Shown in pieces: positions 53,305-60,848 of a stretch of 64,000 bases of DNA. This DNA is from JAGQPD01 sp020426865 (GTDB taxonomy: Bacteria > Planctomycetota > Planctomycetia > Pirellulales > Pirellulaceae). The notes below the pieces were generated by a model. That model saw only the letters and a list, made by a program, of their open reading frames with translations. It was not told where the DNA came from and did no database searches. Position 1 is the stretch's first letter. Each line of letters opens with the position of its first letter. The translations under genes were made by a program, and so were the position numbers. The stretch lies in NCBI GenBank assembly GCA_041399065.1, contig JAWKTN010000003.1, positions 496,001-560,000 of the forward strand, given 5' to 3'.

Positions 53305-54921
53305 ATGACATTCGAGACATTCGACACCCATTCGCGATGGCCATGGATGGTGACTCTATGGCTGTCGTTTTCGCTGGTACTGACAGCGGGCACCGGGCGG
53401 GCTCAGGTTCCCTTCGGCATCCAGGGACCAGGAGTGGATCCGACTAATTTCCGCATCACGCGTTTCGCGGACGGGCTGAATTTTCCTGTCGGTATGACGC
53501 AGCTAGCAGATGGGTCGGTACTGGTTGCCGTGTGCAATGGCAACGGTGGCTTTTATAGCTCAACATCCGGCTCGCTCATTCGACTGGCCGACAATGATGG
53601 TGACGGTGTCGCTGACGAACGGACGACACTCGTCGCGAACGTCCCGGGCGGAAAACTGTCGGCACTTCGCAGCGCCGGTGACCTGGTGTTTGTCACGGGG
53701 CAGGGGGGGAATGTCCCGATCACGATTTACCGGATGGGCGAGACTCCGTCGTCCCCCATGAACCTGGTTGGCCGAGTGAATTTGAATTATCCCGGTAGCT
53801 GGCTGCATCCGCACTCCGCCCTTGCGGTTCGCGAATCCCCCGACGTACCAGGCAGTTATGATGTGTTCTTTCAACTCGGTTCCCGTACCAACTTTGATGA
53901 TACCTCGGCCACCGTATCACTCGGCAGCACGATCGGGTCAACAACGTACACAATCAATGGCGACGCCATTCATATGTTGCGGATCAAGGACGAACCTGCC
54001 GGAACGCTTTCCTTGGAGTCGGTAACGGAGATCGCCACGGGCCTGCGTAACGCCGCAGGCATGGCGTTTCACCCTGCCACGGGCGATTTGTACCTGCAGG
54101 ATAACGGCATTGATGGTGTCGTGGTTGCGATTGAACCGACGAGCGCCGATGAGTTGAACGTCATCCCCGCCGCCAACATTGGCGGTGATATTGAAGACTT
54201 TGGTTTTCCGTTCACTTATGAGCAATACCGAACGGGAACCAAGATCGGTAATACGGGCATCGATCCACTCGTCGCCTTCCAGCCCATTCCGCAGCCAAAT
54301 GGTTCGGAGAGCGAAGGGCCCAATGATATCGTGTTCGCTCCCGCTGAGTTCCCGGAAGCGCTACGCAATGGCATGTTCGTCGGTTTTCACGGCCAGTTCA
54401 GCAGTGGCGGCCTCAATAACGAAGAGAACCCGCTGGTGTTCGTTGACTTGAATGATAACTCGTATTTTCATTTCATTGAAAACACGGAGAGTGGCGTGGG
54501 ACATTTAGACGGGCTACTCGCTACGAACGACTCGCTGTTTGTGGCGGATATTTCGCCCGCCGGCGCCATCGGAGCGTCCAATCGCAATTCTGGCGTGATC
54601 TACCAATTACAGGCCATTGGGCCAACCGCCGCAGATCCTGATTTCAATGGGGATGGTTTCGTCGATGGTGCCGATTTCCTTATCTGGCAGTCAAATTTTG
54701 GCACCACGACCGGTGCCAGTGTCATGTCGGGTGATGCTGACAGCGACGGAGACGTGGATGACGACGACTTCGACTATTGGAGAACCGCCCTGAACGCGGG
54801 CAACGTGGTTGGCAACAACCATTCGGTGCCCGAACCAAACGTATTGCTTGTCGCACTGCCGCCATTAGGGATCTGGTTGCGCCGCAGATACGGTCGTACC
54901 CTGTCATCAATCCAAGGATGA
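53305..54921 (+). CDS. secreted PQQ-dehydrogenase-like propeller with dockerin-like and PEP-CTERM-like ends
   Basis: 538 residues from ATG 53305, preceded by AAAGGAAACGTA. Signal peptide L-W-L-S-F-S-L-V-L-T-A-G-T-G-R-A. Residues ~45-440 resemble soluble glucose/sorbosone dehydrogenase propellers (F-A-D-G-L-N-F-P-V-G-M, G-M-A-F-H-P-A-T-G-D-L-Y, N-D-I-V-F-A-P). Two Ca-binding dockerin-like loops follow (D-F-N-G-D-G-F-V-D-G-A-D-F and D-A-D-S-D-G-D-V-D-D-D-D-F). The end V-P-E-P-N-V-L-L-V-A-L-P-P-L-G-I-W-L-R-R-R is a PEP-CTERM-type sorting signal. So it is exported and anchored or processed at the surface. Catalytic activity is unproven. Confidence 0.85.
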   Translation: MTFETFDTHSRWPWMVTLWLSFSLVLTAGTGRAQVPFGIQGPGVDPTNFRITRFADGLNFPVGMTQLADGSVLVAVCNGNGGFYSSTSGSLIRLADNDGDGVADERTTLVANVPGGKLSALRSAGDLVFVTGQGGNVPITIYRMGETPSSPMNLVGRVNLNYPGSWLHPHSALAVRESPDVPGSYDVFFQLGSRTNFDDTSATVSLGSTIGSTTYTINGDAIHMLRIKDEPAGTLSLESVTEIATGLRNAAGMAFHPATGDLYLQDNGIDGVVVAIEPTSADELNVIPAANIGGDIEDFGFPFTYEQYRTGTKIGNTGIDPLVAFQPIPQPNGSESEGPNDIVFAPAEFPEALRNGMFVGFHGQFSSGGLNNEENPLVFVDLNDNSYFHFIENTESGVGHLDGLLATNDSLFVADISPAGAIGASNRNSGVIYQLQAIGPTAADPDFNGDGFVDGADFLIWQSNFGTTTGASVMSGDADSDGDVDDDDFDYWRTALNAGNVVGNNHSVPEPNVLLVALPPLGIWLRRRYGRTLSSIQG

Positions 54922-54947
54922 CCCGCGGGGCAAGAAACCGATCCGGA

Positions 54948-55412
54948 TTAGGGCTTCGGCACCATCTTGAGAAAATCGTCTTCGCTGACGAGCTCGGCCA
55001 TGCCCGAACTGAACCCTACGACTCGCTGGCCATCAAGGCCTTGCTTTTCGTAGCCGATTACCGAGCCACTGTTTCCGGAGTATCTGGCTGCGTCGCGACC
55101 AAACAGAATGGTATAGGGCTGGTTGTCACGTTCAGAGACAAATAGCGAATCGACATCACTGATTCCGAATTGTTCCATGGTCGGCCCGCCATTTGCCTCG
55201 GCAAAGGTCCGCAAATCCGCTTCGTTACGCGGCAACTGGCCCCGGTTTTGGCTGCGGAATTGGCTGTAGATCGACGCCAGCGCGCCCAAGTGCGTACGCG
55301 CCGGATCGGACGGCGTCGATTTGCCGCACCCGGAAGTCGCGGTAATGAAGCACGTCAAAGCCAATGTGGCCATTACGGGTAGGATACGACGCTTGGCGAT
55401 TTGAAACGGCAT
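54948..55412 (-). CDS. small lipoprotein following the DUF1559 gene
   Basis: 154 residues. Lipoprotein signal A-T-S-G-C with Cys ~29. The mature part (H-L-G-A-L-A-S-I-Y-S-Q-F, G-Q-L-P-R-N-E-A-D-L-R-T-F, G-R-D-A-A-R-Y-S-G-N) matches the small uncharacterised lipoproteins commonly encoded just downstream of DUF1559 prepilin-like genes in planctomycetes. Same strand, 112 bp after that gene. Function unknown; presumably a partner of the pseudopilin-like protein at the cell surface. Confidence 0.75.
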   Translation of the reverse strand: MPFQIAKRRILPVMATLALTCFITATSGCGKSTPSDPARTHLGALASIYSQFRSQNRGQLPRNEADLRTFAEANGGPTMEQFGISDVDSLFVSERDNQPYTILFGRDAARYSGNSGSVIGYEKQGLDGQRVVGFSSGMAELVSEDDFLKMVPKP

Positions 55413-55524
55413 GTCAACTCAGCGGATGTAAGAATTGCGTGCCAACCAGCCAATTGCTGGCGGCAACTACTCGATGAAGGCCTTGGCGACCAACCTATCG
55501 AAAGAAAAACCCAAGTGGACGAAA

Positions 55525-56577
55525 CTAGAACGGCGGATCGTACGTTTCACCGTCAGCCCGATTCGCGATCTGGTTGAATAACTCCACGGAAATATCGTAA
55601 TTCAAAAAGTGCACCGAGTTGTCGGCATAGACGACATTAAAGCCGCTCGCATGTGCCGACCCCGCCGTGATGGCGTCGCGGGAGCCCCCCAGTGTTGTGG
55701 CGCTATCCGGCGATGGCGAACTGATACTGGACGCAATCGTATCAATATCCCAACCGTCAGACCATCCTCGATCATCCCAAGCCACACCAGCCAATCCTAA
55801 CATGTCCGTACGCTTGAATTTTTCGCAAAGCATGGCCGTCTTGCTACCGCCATCCTTCACCTTGGCCGTGGTAGAGATGGGATCGTAGTTGAGATCCGTA
55901 ACAGCGCCCGTGCGATTGACGAAGTAACTGCTGCGGACAATGACGCCGTGGAAGCCAGTATATTTCGTTCCGAGGTTTTCCTTCGGCTGCGGGTTGAAAT
56001 CATTGGAATAGACAATCGTTCCCCAAAAAGCGTAGGCACGCTTGCCGCCGAAGTCGTCTTTGAGGATTGTGTCAAACAATGTAATGGGATCCGTCTGAGT
56101 CCGCGTTGGTGCTGCCGATAGGGCGGCATAATCCATCAGCCAATGGTTGTTTCCTGGATTCACGGCAGGAGATCGGCGCGTCGGGCAGAAATAGAGATTG
56201 ATCGGCGTTGCCACAATTTTGGCAGTGGAGTCGAGTCCATGGACCGCTCCCTCTTCCAGATAGGGCAGAATCTGGAACGCCCAGCTTAAGCCTTGCTTCT
56301 TCGGGCCAAACGGATTGCCGCCCGAGGCGTATCGCACGATATCCGGCCACGGCTCGATACCGCCCCCCGGATAGATCCCGAGTGCACTTTCCAAATTCAA
56401 ACAGGCCAACCCCATCTGTCGAAGTTGGTTGCTGCATTGCGTCCGACGAGCTGCCTCGCGTGCGGCATTGACGGCCGGCAACAACAACGCCACGAGCAAC
56501 CCAATGATCGCAATGACGACCAATAATTCAACCAGCGTGAAGGCCGCTCCACGCCGACGCTTGTTTCTTGGTTCCAT
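55525..56577 (-). CDS. DUF1559 family prepilin-like protein
   Basis: 350 residues. Basic leader then the type IV prepilin-type cleavage/methylation segment G-A-A-F-T-L-V-E-L-L-V-V-I-A-I-I-G, with Glu at position +5 of the mature chain. Family features follow: A-V-N-A-A-R-E-A-A-R-R-T-Q-C-S-N-Q-L-R-Q and, near the end, the DUF1559 box S-A-H-A-S-G-F-N-V-V-Y-A-D-N-S-V-H-F-L. This large planctomycete-specific family is thought to form pseudopilus-like or secretion-associated structures. In most members the last box has D-G-S; here it is D-N-S. A good promoter lies 75 bp upstream. Confidence 0.95.
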   Translation of the reverse strand: MEPRNKRRRGAAFTLVELLVVIAIIGLLVALLLPAVNAAREAARRTQCSNQLRQMGLACLNLESALGIYPGGGIEPWPDIVRYASGGNPFGPKKQGLSWAFQILPYLEEGAVHGLDSTAKIVATPINLYFCPTRRSPAVNPGNNHWLMDYAALSAAPTRTQTDPITLFDTILKDDFGGKRAYAFWGTIVYSNDFNPQPKENLGTKYTGFHGVIVRSSYFVNRTGAVTDLNYDPISTTAKVKDGGSKTAMLCEKFKRTDMLGLAGVAWDDRGWSDGWDIDTIASSISSPSPDSATTLGGSRDAITAGSAHASGFNVVYADNSVHFLNYDISVELFNQIANRADGETYDPPF

Positions 56578-56651
56578 AGCTTTATTCTTTCTCCCCGGTT
56601 ATCTGACGATTCGCCTGTGAATGCAAAACTTCGTGCCCCGCACGTGCTTGT

Positions 56652-56680
56652 ATGATAGAAACTTCCGCCCCACTTCACAA
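56652..56680 (-). promoter_or_regulatory. sigma-70-like promoter of the DUF1559 gene
   Basis: Minus strand: TTGTGA (56680-56675), 17-base spacer, TATCAT (56657-56652), about 75 bp upstream of the start codon. Four of six consensus matches at -35 (TTGACA) and good -10, with ideal spacing. Confidence 0.5.
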
Positions 56681-56792
56681 GACTTTAGTGAAAACGCTTT
56701 CAGAAGATCACTGGCTAGCCGATTCCTTCCTGATTCAGGTAAATTTTCTGAAAAACCGTTTTTTTCGCGTCGCACTGGGCAAACCAACCCCA

Positions 56793-58844
56793 CTAGGGTC
56801 TTTCGGCAGACGTGGTCGGTACGCCCTGAATCCGGAATGGTTGGTGACGACGGAATTGCTCCCCTCGGTCCGCTATCGGCTGCCAGTAAGTGCGTGGTCG
56901 GGATTGCCTGGCGATTGTGACCGCGTGTTCACTTAGCTGGATCGCCTTTTCGTAGTCGCCGGTTTCCGCGTAGGCCGCGGCGAGACGATCAAGCGATACG
57001 GGCTCTTGGAAGCCAGACTCTTCCGCACAGGCGGTGGCCAGTGCAACGGCGAGTTGCCCGTCTCGAATCGAGGCATCATCGGCCGTGGCGAGAAGCCACG
57101 CCAAGTTCAATCGTGCGGCAATTGGCGGATGCGGCGAATTGACGGCCAGTCGAAGTTCGTCGTTGGCTTGGGAGAGTTTTCCCTGGTCCAGAAGCGCTTT
57201 GCCGAGGTTGCCATGGTATTCGGAGTTTTTCGGTTCAATCTCGGTAGCACGACGGAAATGTTGTTCCGCACCGGCGAGATCGCGTCCCATGGCCGCAATG
57301 AATCCCAACTTGACGTGCGCGTCGGCGACCGACTCATAGCGCAAAACCGACTCGTATTGCTGGCGGGCCTCGTCTAGCTGGCGGCGTTGCAGCAGCAGGT
57401 CGGCCAGGTTCAGTCGGGCGAGCACAAAATCGTCGCGCAACTCGACGGCACGCAGGTAGTGTCGTTCAGCGCGCTCACGATCACCGGTCTTGAGATACAA
57501 ACCAGCGAGTTGAAATTGGATCAGGGGATCATTTTCGCTACGCTTGACGAGCTCTTTGAGAATGTCGATTGCCTCCGTCACACGTTGTGATCGGACCAGT
57601 TCCGATACTTGCTCCATAAACATCTGATCGTAGATGCCCTGCGGTGGGAACTGCCAAGTCCCCTTTCGCTCCAGCGAATTTGCAATGAGTTCCTCTGCAT
57701 TCGCACTGAGCAACTCAAGATCGTCCAATAATCGCGACGCGTGGACCGGTCCTTTGTAGATGGCGGCAAGCTGCCCGCGATGATCCAGCAGGAATGAGCA
57801 TGGCAGGGGGAGTGGGCGTTTGGCCATGAAAAGCATGTCATTGAGACGCTGCAACTGGTCCAACAACTCAGGAGTGGCTTTTCCCAGCGCGAAAGGCAGC
57901 GTCAACCGGCGGAACACTTCCTCTGCATCCTCGAAAGTGGATACTTGTTTTCCCAACCCGTCAACCGACAAGGCGACGATTTGCAGAGGTGAGTTGCGTA
58001 GCAGCGGGTATTGATCGGCAAGTTGACCGAGTTCGCTCAAGCAAGGTTGGCACCAACTGGCCCAGAGTAGCACTAACCGGGGATGGCCAACGTCGTCACT
58101 CAACGAAACTCGGTTACCCTTGGGATCGTGATACGTTAGATCTCCTGGCGGTACGCGTGCGGCCAGGAGATGCAGATTTGCCATCGCGGCGGGGGTCGGC
58201 ACGATGCCGGGATCGGACGTCATCGTGCTGCCGATCGCACGGTGCCATACCCGCGGATCCACTTCCCCTTGTCGGACGACGTAATGTCGATCGGCTGCCA
58301 GGTTCGTGAATGACTGTTGGCTGCCATCGGGCCAATGAACTCGAATACTCTGGGGCCCCGAGGCATCCCCCAGGCCAAAGTGCAGCCACTTACTGGACTG
58401 CGACAAGAATCCTTCACCGGCCCGCAGGCGTCGAACGGATTTTGAAGGCTTGTCGCCGTCAGTAATTAATTCCACTCGCGCACCGATGGCGTCACGGTTG
58501 TCGCGGGTGGCCTTGAGCAAAATCGATACCCAATGCCCGCTGGACGGTGATTCGTTCCTCAGGAAGCGGACTTGCGGGGCGGTCCTGGCGGAGGTCCACA
58601 CATCGACGCGACCATCGTGGTCCCAATCGACAAGCGCCACGCCTCGTCCATCATCGGCGAAATTCAAGCCGCTCACCGCCGACACATCGGCGAACGATTG
58701 CCCGGCCACGTTCAAGAAACAGCAATTCTTTTCCTGCCCGCTGAACGACCGACCTTCTTCGTTCCATCGCAGCAATGTGCGCCAAGCGTCGATATAACCG
58801 GTTGCCTGTTGTTGGTTCACATCTGCCGTGGGGGCTTGCGACAC
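56793..58844 (-). CDS. ASPIC/UnbV-thioredoxin-TPR part of a CRTAC1-like protein (downstream of in-frame TGA)
   Basis: 683 residues if read from GTG 58844, but the frame is open to the TGA at 58868-58866 and continues the upstream gene in phase. It begins inside a propeller (A-L-V-D-W-D-H-D-G-R-V-D-V-W). It then carries the ASPIC/UnbV domain (D-A-I-G-A-R-V-E-L, G-E-G-F-L-S-Q-S-S-K-W-L-H-F-G-L-G) to ~residue 195, a TlpA/thioredoxin-like domain with W-A-S-W-C-Q-P-C-L-S-E-L (~275), and TPR repeats (~430-640). There is no signal peptide and only a poor ribosome site (ACAGG), so as a separate gene it would lack export although every domain is of the exported type. I regard it as the second half of one protein. 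Confidence 0.85.
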   Translation of the reverse strand: MSQAPTADVNQQQATGYIDAWRTLLRWNEEGRSFSGQEKNCCFLNVAGQSFADVSAVSGLNFADDGRGVALVDWDHDGRVDVWTSARTAPQVRFLRNESPSSGHWVSILLKATRDNRDAIGARVELITDGDKPSKSVRRLRAGEGFLSQSSKWLHFGLGDASGPQSIRVHWPDGSQQSFTNLAADRHYVVRQGEVDPRVWHRAIGSTMTSDPGIVPTPAAMANLHLLAARVPPGDLTYHDPKGNRVSLSDDVGHPRLVLLWASWCQPCLSELGQLADQYPLLRNSPLQIVALSVDGLGKQVSTFEDAEEVFRRLTLPFALGKATPELLDQLQRLNDMLFMAKRPLPLPCSFLLDHRGQLAAIYKGPVHASRLLDDLELLSANAEELIANSLERKGTWQFPPQGIYDQMFMEQVSELVRSQRVTEAIDILKELVKRSENDPLIQFQLAGLYLKTGDRERAERHYLRAVELRDDFVLARLNLADLLLQRRQLDEARQQYESVLRYESVADAHVKLGFIAAMGRDLAGAEQHFRRATEIEPKNSEYHGNLGKALLDQGKLSQANDELRLAVNSPHPPIAARLNLAWLLATADDASIRDGQLAVALATACAEESGFQEPVSLDRLAAAYAETGDYEKAIQLSEHAVTIARQSRPRTYWQPIADRGEQFRRHQPFRIQGVPTTSAERP

Positions 58845-58868
58845 GACCTGTCGCCAATAAAAGCTTCA
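58838..58868 (-). promoter_or_regulatory. in-frame TGA with SECIS-like hairpin (candidate selenocysteine recoding site)
   Basis: Sense strand: D-L-TGA-S-F-Y-W-R-Q-V-V. The TGA is at 58868-58866. A perfect 6-bp stem, GCGACA (58854-58849) with TGTCGC (58843-58838), closes the loop GGTCG (58848-58844), whose first G is 17 nt after the TGA. Pairing of TTG with CAA can lengthen the stem with one bulged G. Bacterial SECIS elements are described as stem-loops shortly after UGA, roughly 16-37 nt to the loop, with G in the first loop positions; the E. coli fdhF loop contains GGUC. Fits by eye; not scored by a program. Confidence 0.5.
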
Positions 58869-60848
58869 CAAGTCGCCGGTATCTTCGCCGGTGTAGTTTC
58901 CGTTCGCGACGACCAGATCTTCCCAGCCATCGTTGTTGAGATCGCAGAAGTTGGAACTCCATGCCCACCGGCCCATCTCGACGTGCATCGATTGTGTCAC
59001 ATCTTCAAACGTTCCGTCCCCTCGATTTTCGAACAGCGAATTGCCGCGAGCCAAGCGTTGCAGGTAGTTGCGAGTCGCACCGGCGGCGGTCGAATTGAAT
59101 TGCCGCTGATACGTCACTCTGCCTCCCGCCGCGGAAAACATGTTGCTCACATAAAGATCCATCCGTCCGTCTCGATTGTAATCACCCCAACTGACCGACA
59201 TCCCCGACGCGATATCTTCCACGCCAGCCCGCGCTGCCACGTCGACGAAGTGGCCTCCGTCATTTTCATAAAGGTTGTTGCGACCAAAATCGTTGGCCAC
59301 ATACAAATCCGGATCGCCATCATCATCGTAATCGTCCCAACTTGCGGCATACGACCACCGATGATTATTCTGATCCAACCCGGTCTCGGTAGTGGCATCA
59401 TGGAACGTCCACTGGCCATCATTGGCGATCAAGACATTCGGCGAACCGTTGTTGGCATCGTGATAAGGAACCGGATTACCAATCTCGGCCTCCGGCGGGG
59501 CATGGTACAGGCACACGTACACATCAATGTCGTGGTCTCCGTCGTAGTCCGCCGCCGTCATCGTGTACGCCAGGCGTCCGCCGCGAATACGTTGGCGAAA
59601 CTCAAAATGCCCCTGCCCGTCGTTTTCATAAAACAACGTCCCGGTGATCGACGAGATCACCAGATCCTGGTCGTCGTCGTTGTCGATATCCAGCAGTAAG
59701 GCACAACGGCACGCATCCAATAAGTCGACGCCGTAGCTGGCCGATGCGTCTCGTACGGTACCATCCGGCTGTTGGATCAACAGAATGTTCGGAGTGCCGC
59801 CCGGTTGGCAGAGATAGACATCGTCCAACAAATCCCCGTTGACATCCCCCACCGTGACACCATGGTAACCCATCAAATTGGTCCCCAGACGTTTTTCGAT
59901 CCGCTGAGCCCAATAGTCGGCGGAGTACGATAGTTGCTCGGTATAGGCCGCAACGCCCTTCAACACCGCCGGTGTATACTCGCGAAACCACACACCAGCT
60001 GGCGCCGACGAATGCACTTCTTCGTAACGTACGGTCGACAGCGCCGAAAGCTGCGGCTGCGCCGAATTGGATGTGTCCCATGCGCATAATAACGACACAT
60101 TCAGTTGCAACGCTCCATTTGTTGACTTTCCATAGGCTTGCCACAGAACAGTCGTCCATGCCCGGTTTGTTGTCGGCTCGATTTCAACGCGAACGACCTT
60201 GACCTTCTGTTGTTTCGTGGAAAATGCCCTCAACATCGCATGCAGACCACTCAGGCTCTCCAGCAGTTCTCCCCTGCCAGTTGCTGTGTCAGAAAATGTG
60301 TCAGTCGCCTCTCGCGGCGATATTCCCGAGAGCCCCTGCAGGGAGCCGCCTGACTGCGATATGCGATCCTTTTCCTCCCAGCGATAGATCACTAGCGACG
60401 GCGAGCGGCAAACCTCGCGTTTCTCGGCCGGGGCCAACTGGAACGTTTTTACGTTTGGCACCGTCAGGGACGCCAATTGATCCACCGACGGTACCGCGTC
60501 ATTTATCGACAGTTGCAGCAACCGATTCAGCTGATTCACTGCATGCTGACTGAACACCTCCGTTTGCCAGCCGTCCTGCCGCGGATCATCAACGGCTGCG
60601 TCAACATCGGCACAAGCACAGCTCAGATCCGCCGGCAATGATTCCTGCTTCGATGCGGCGTGCTCGACAGGGACAGTTGCTTTGTCACGTAAGTCGGTAG
60701 GGACCGACGCGGGAGGTGTCTTCTCGGAATCGACGACGTCGCCGGGCAGCGCTTTGTGTCGGGTGCATCCAACTAACAAGATGACACTGGAAACAGCGAT
60801 CCTTAGCGCAACGTCGAATCGGTATCGCAGCGAATGGGTACGGTTCAT
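58866..60848 (-). CDS. CRTAC1-like lipoprotein with FG-GAP/VCBS propeller (upstream of in-frame TGA)
   Basis: 660 residues to the TGA. Lipoprotein signal A-V-S-S-V-I-L-L-V-G-C. After a region of about 270 residues with unknown fold, FG-GAP/VCBS repeats with Ca-binding loops run to the end (D-V-N-G-D-L-L-D-D-V-Y, D-I-D-N-D-D-D-Q-D-L, D-Y-D-D-D-G-D-P-D-L-Y-V, D-Y-N-R-D-G-R-M-D-L-Y, D-L-N-N-D-G-W-E-D-L). The reading stops at G-D-L-TGA in mid-propeller. The same frame continues after the TGA with more repeats and the ASPIC domain, which in this family normally follows in the same chain. ATG 60848 overlaps the stop of the upstream gene (ATGA). If the TGA is read through, the full protein has about 1351 residues. 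Confidence 0.88.
   Translation of the reverse strand: MNRTHSLRYRFDVALRIAVSSVILLVGCTRHKALPGDVVDSEKTPPASVPTDLRDKATVPVEHAASKQESLPADLSCACADVDAAVDDPRQDGWQTEVFSQHAVNQLNRLLQLSINDAVPSVDQLASLTVPNVKTFQLAPAEKREVCRSPSLVIYRWEEKDRISQSGGSLQGLSGISPREATDTFSDTATGRGELLESLSGLHAMLRAFSTKQQKVKVVRVEIEPTTNRAWTTVLWQAYGKSTNGALQLNVSLLCAWDTSNSAQPQLSALSTVRYEEVHSSAPAGVWFREYTPAVLKGVAAYTEQLSYSADYWAQRIEKRLGTNLMGYHGVTVGDVNGDLLDDVYLCQPGGTPNILLIQQPDGTVRDASASYGVDLLDACRCALLLDIDNDDDQDLVISSITGTLFYENDGQGHFEFRQRIRGGRLAYTMTAADYDGDHDIDVYVCLYHAPPEAEIGNPVPYHDANNGSPNVLIANDGQWTFHDATTETGLDQNNHRWSYAASWDDYDDDGDPDLYVANDFGRNNLYENDGGHFVDVAARAGVEDIASGMSVSWGDYNRDGRMDLYVSNMFSAAGGRVTYQRQFNSTAAGATRNYLQRLARGNSLFENRGDGTFEDVTQSMHVEMGRWAWSSNFCDLNNDGWEDLVVANGNYTGEDTGDL

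Noticed and set aside
52900..53331. Minus-strand open frame of 143 residues between surface-protein genes
   Set aside because: Overlaps the start regions of both flanking genes and has no recognisable domain or signal.
56793..60848. Use of a genetic code in which TGA encodes Trp, to explain the two in-frame TGAs
   Set aside because: Many genes here end in TGA with overlapping downstream starts (hyd operon, nifJ, sigma-kinase pair) and intact proteins use TGG normally, so TGA is a stop in this genome.
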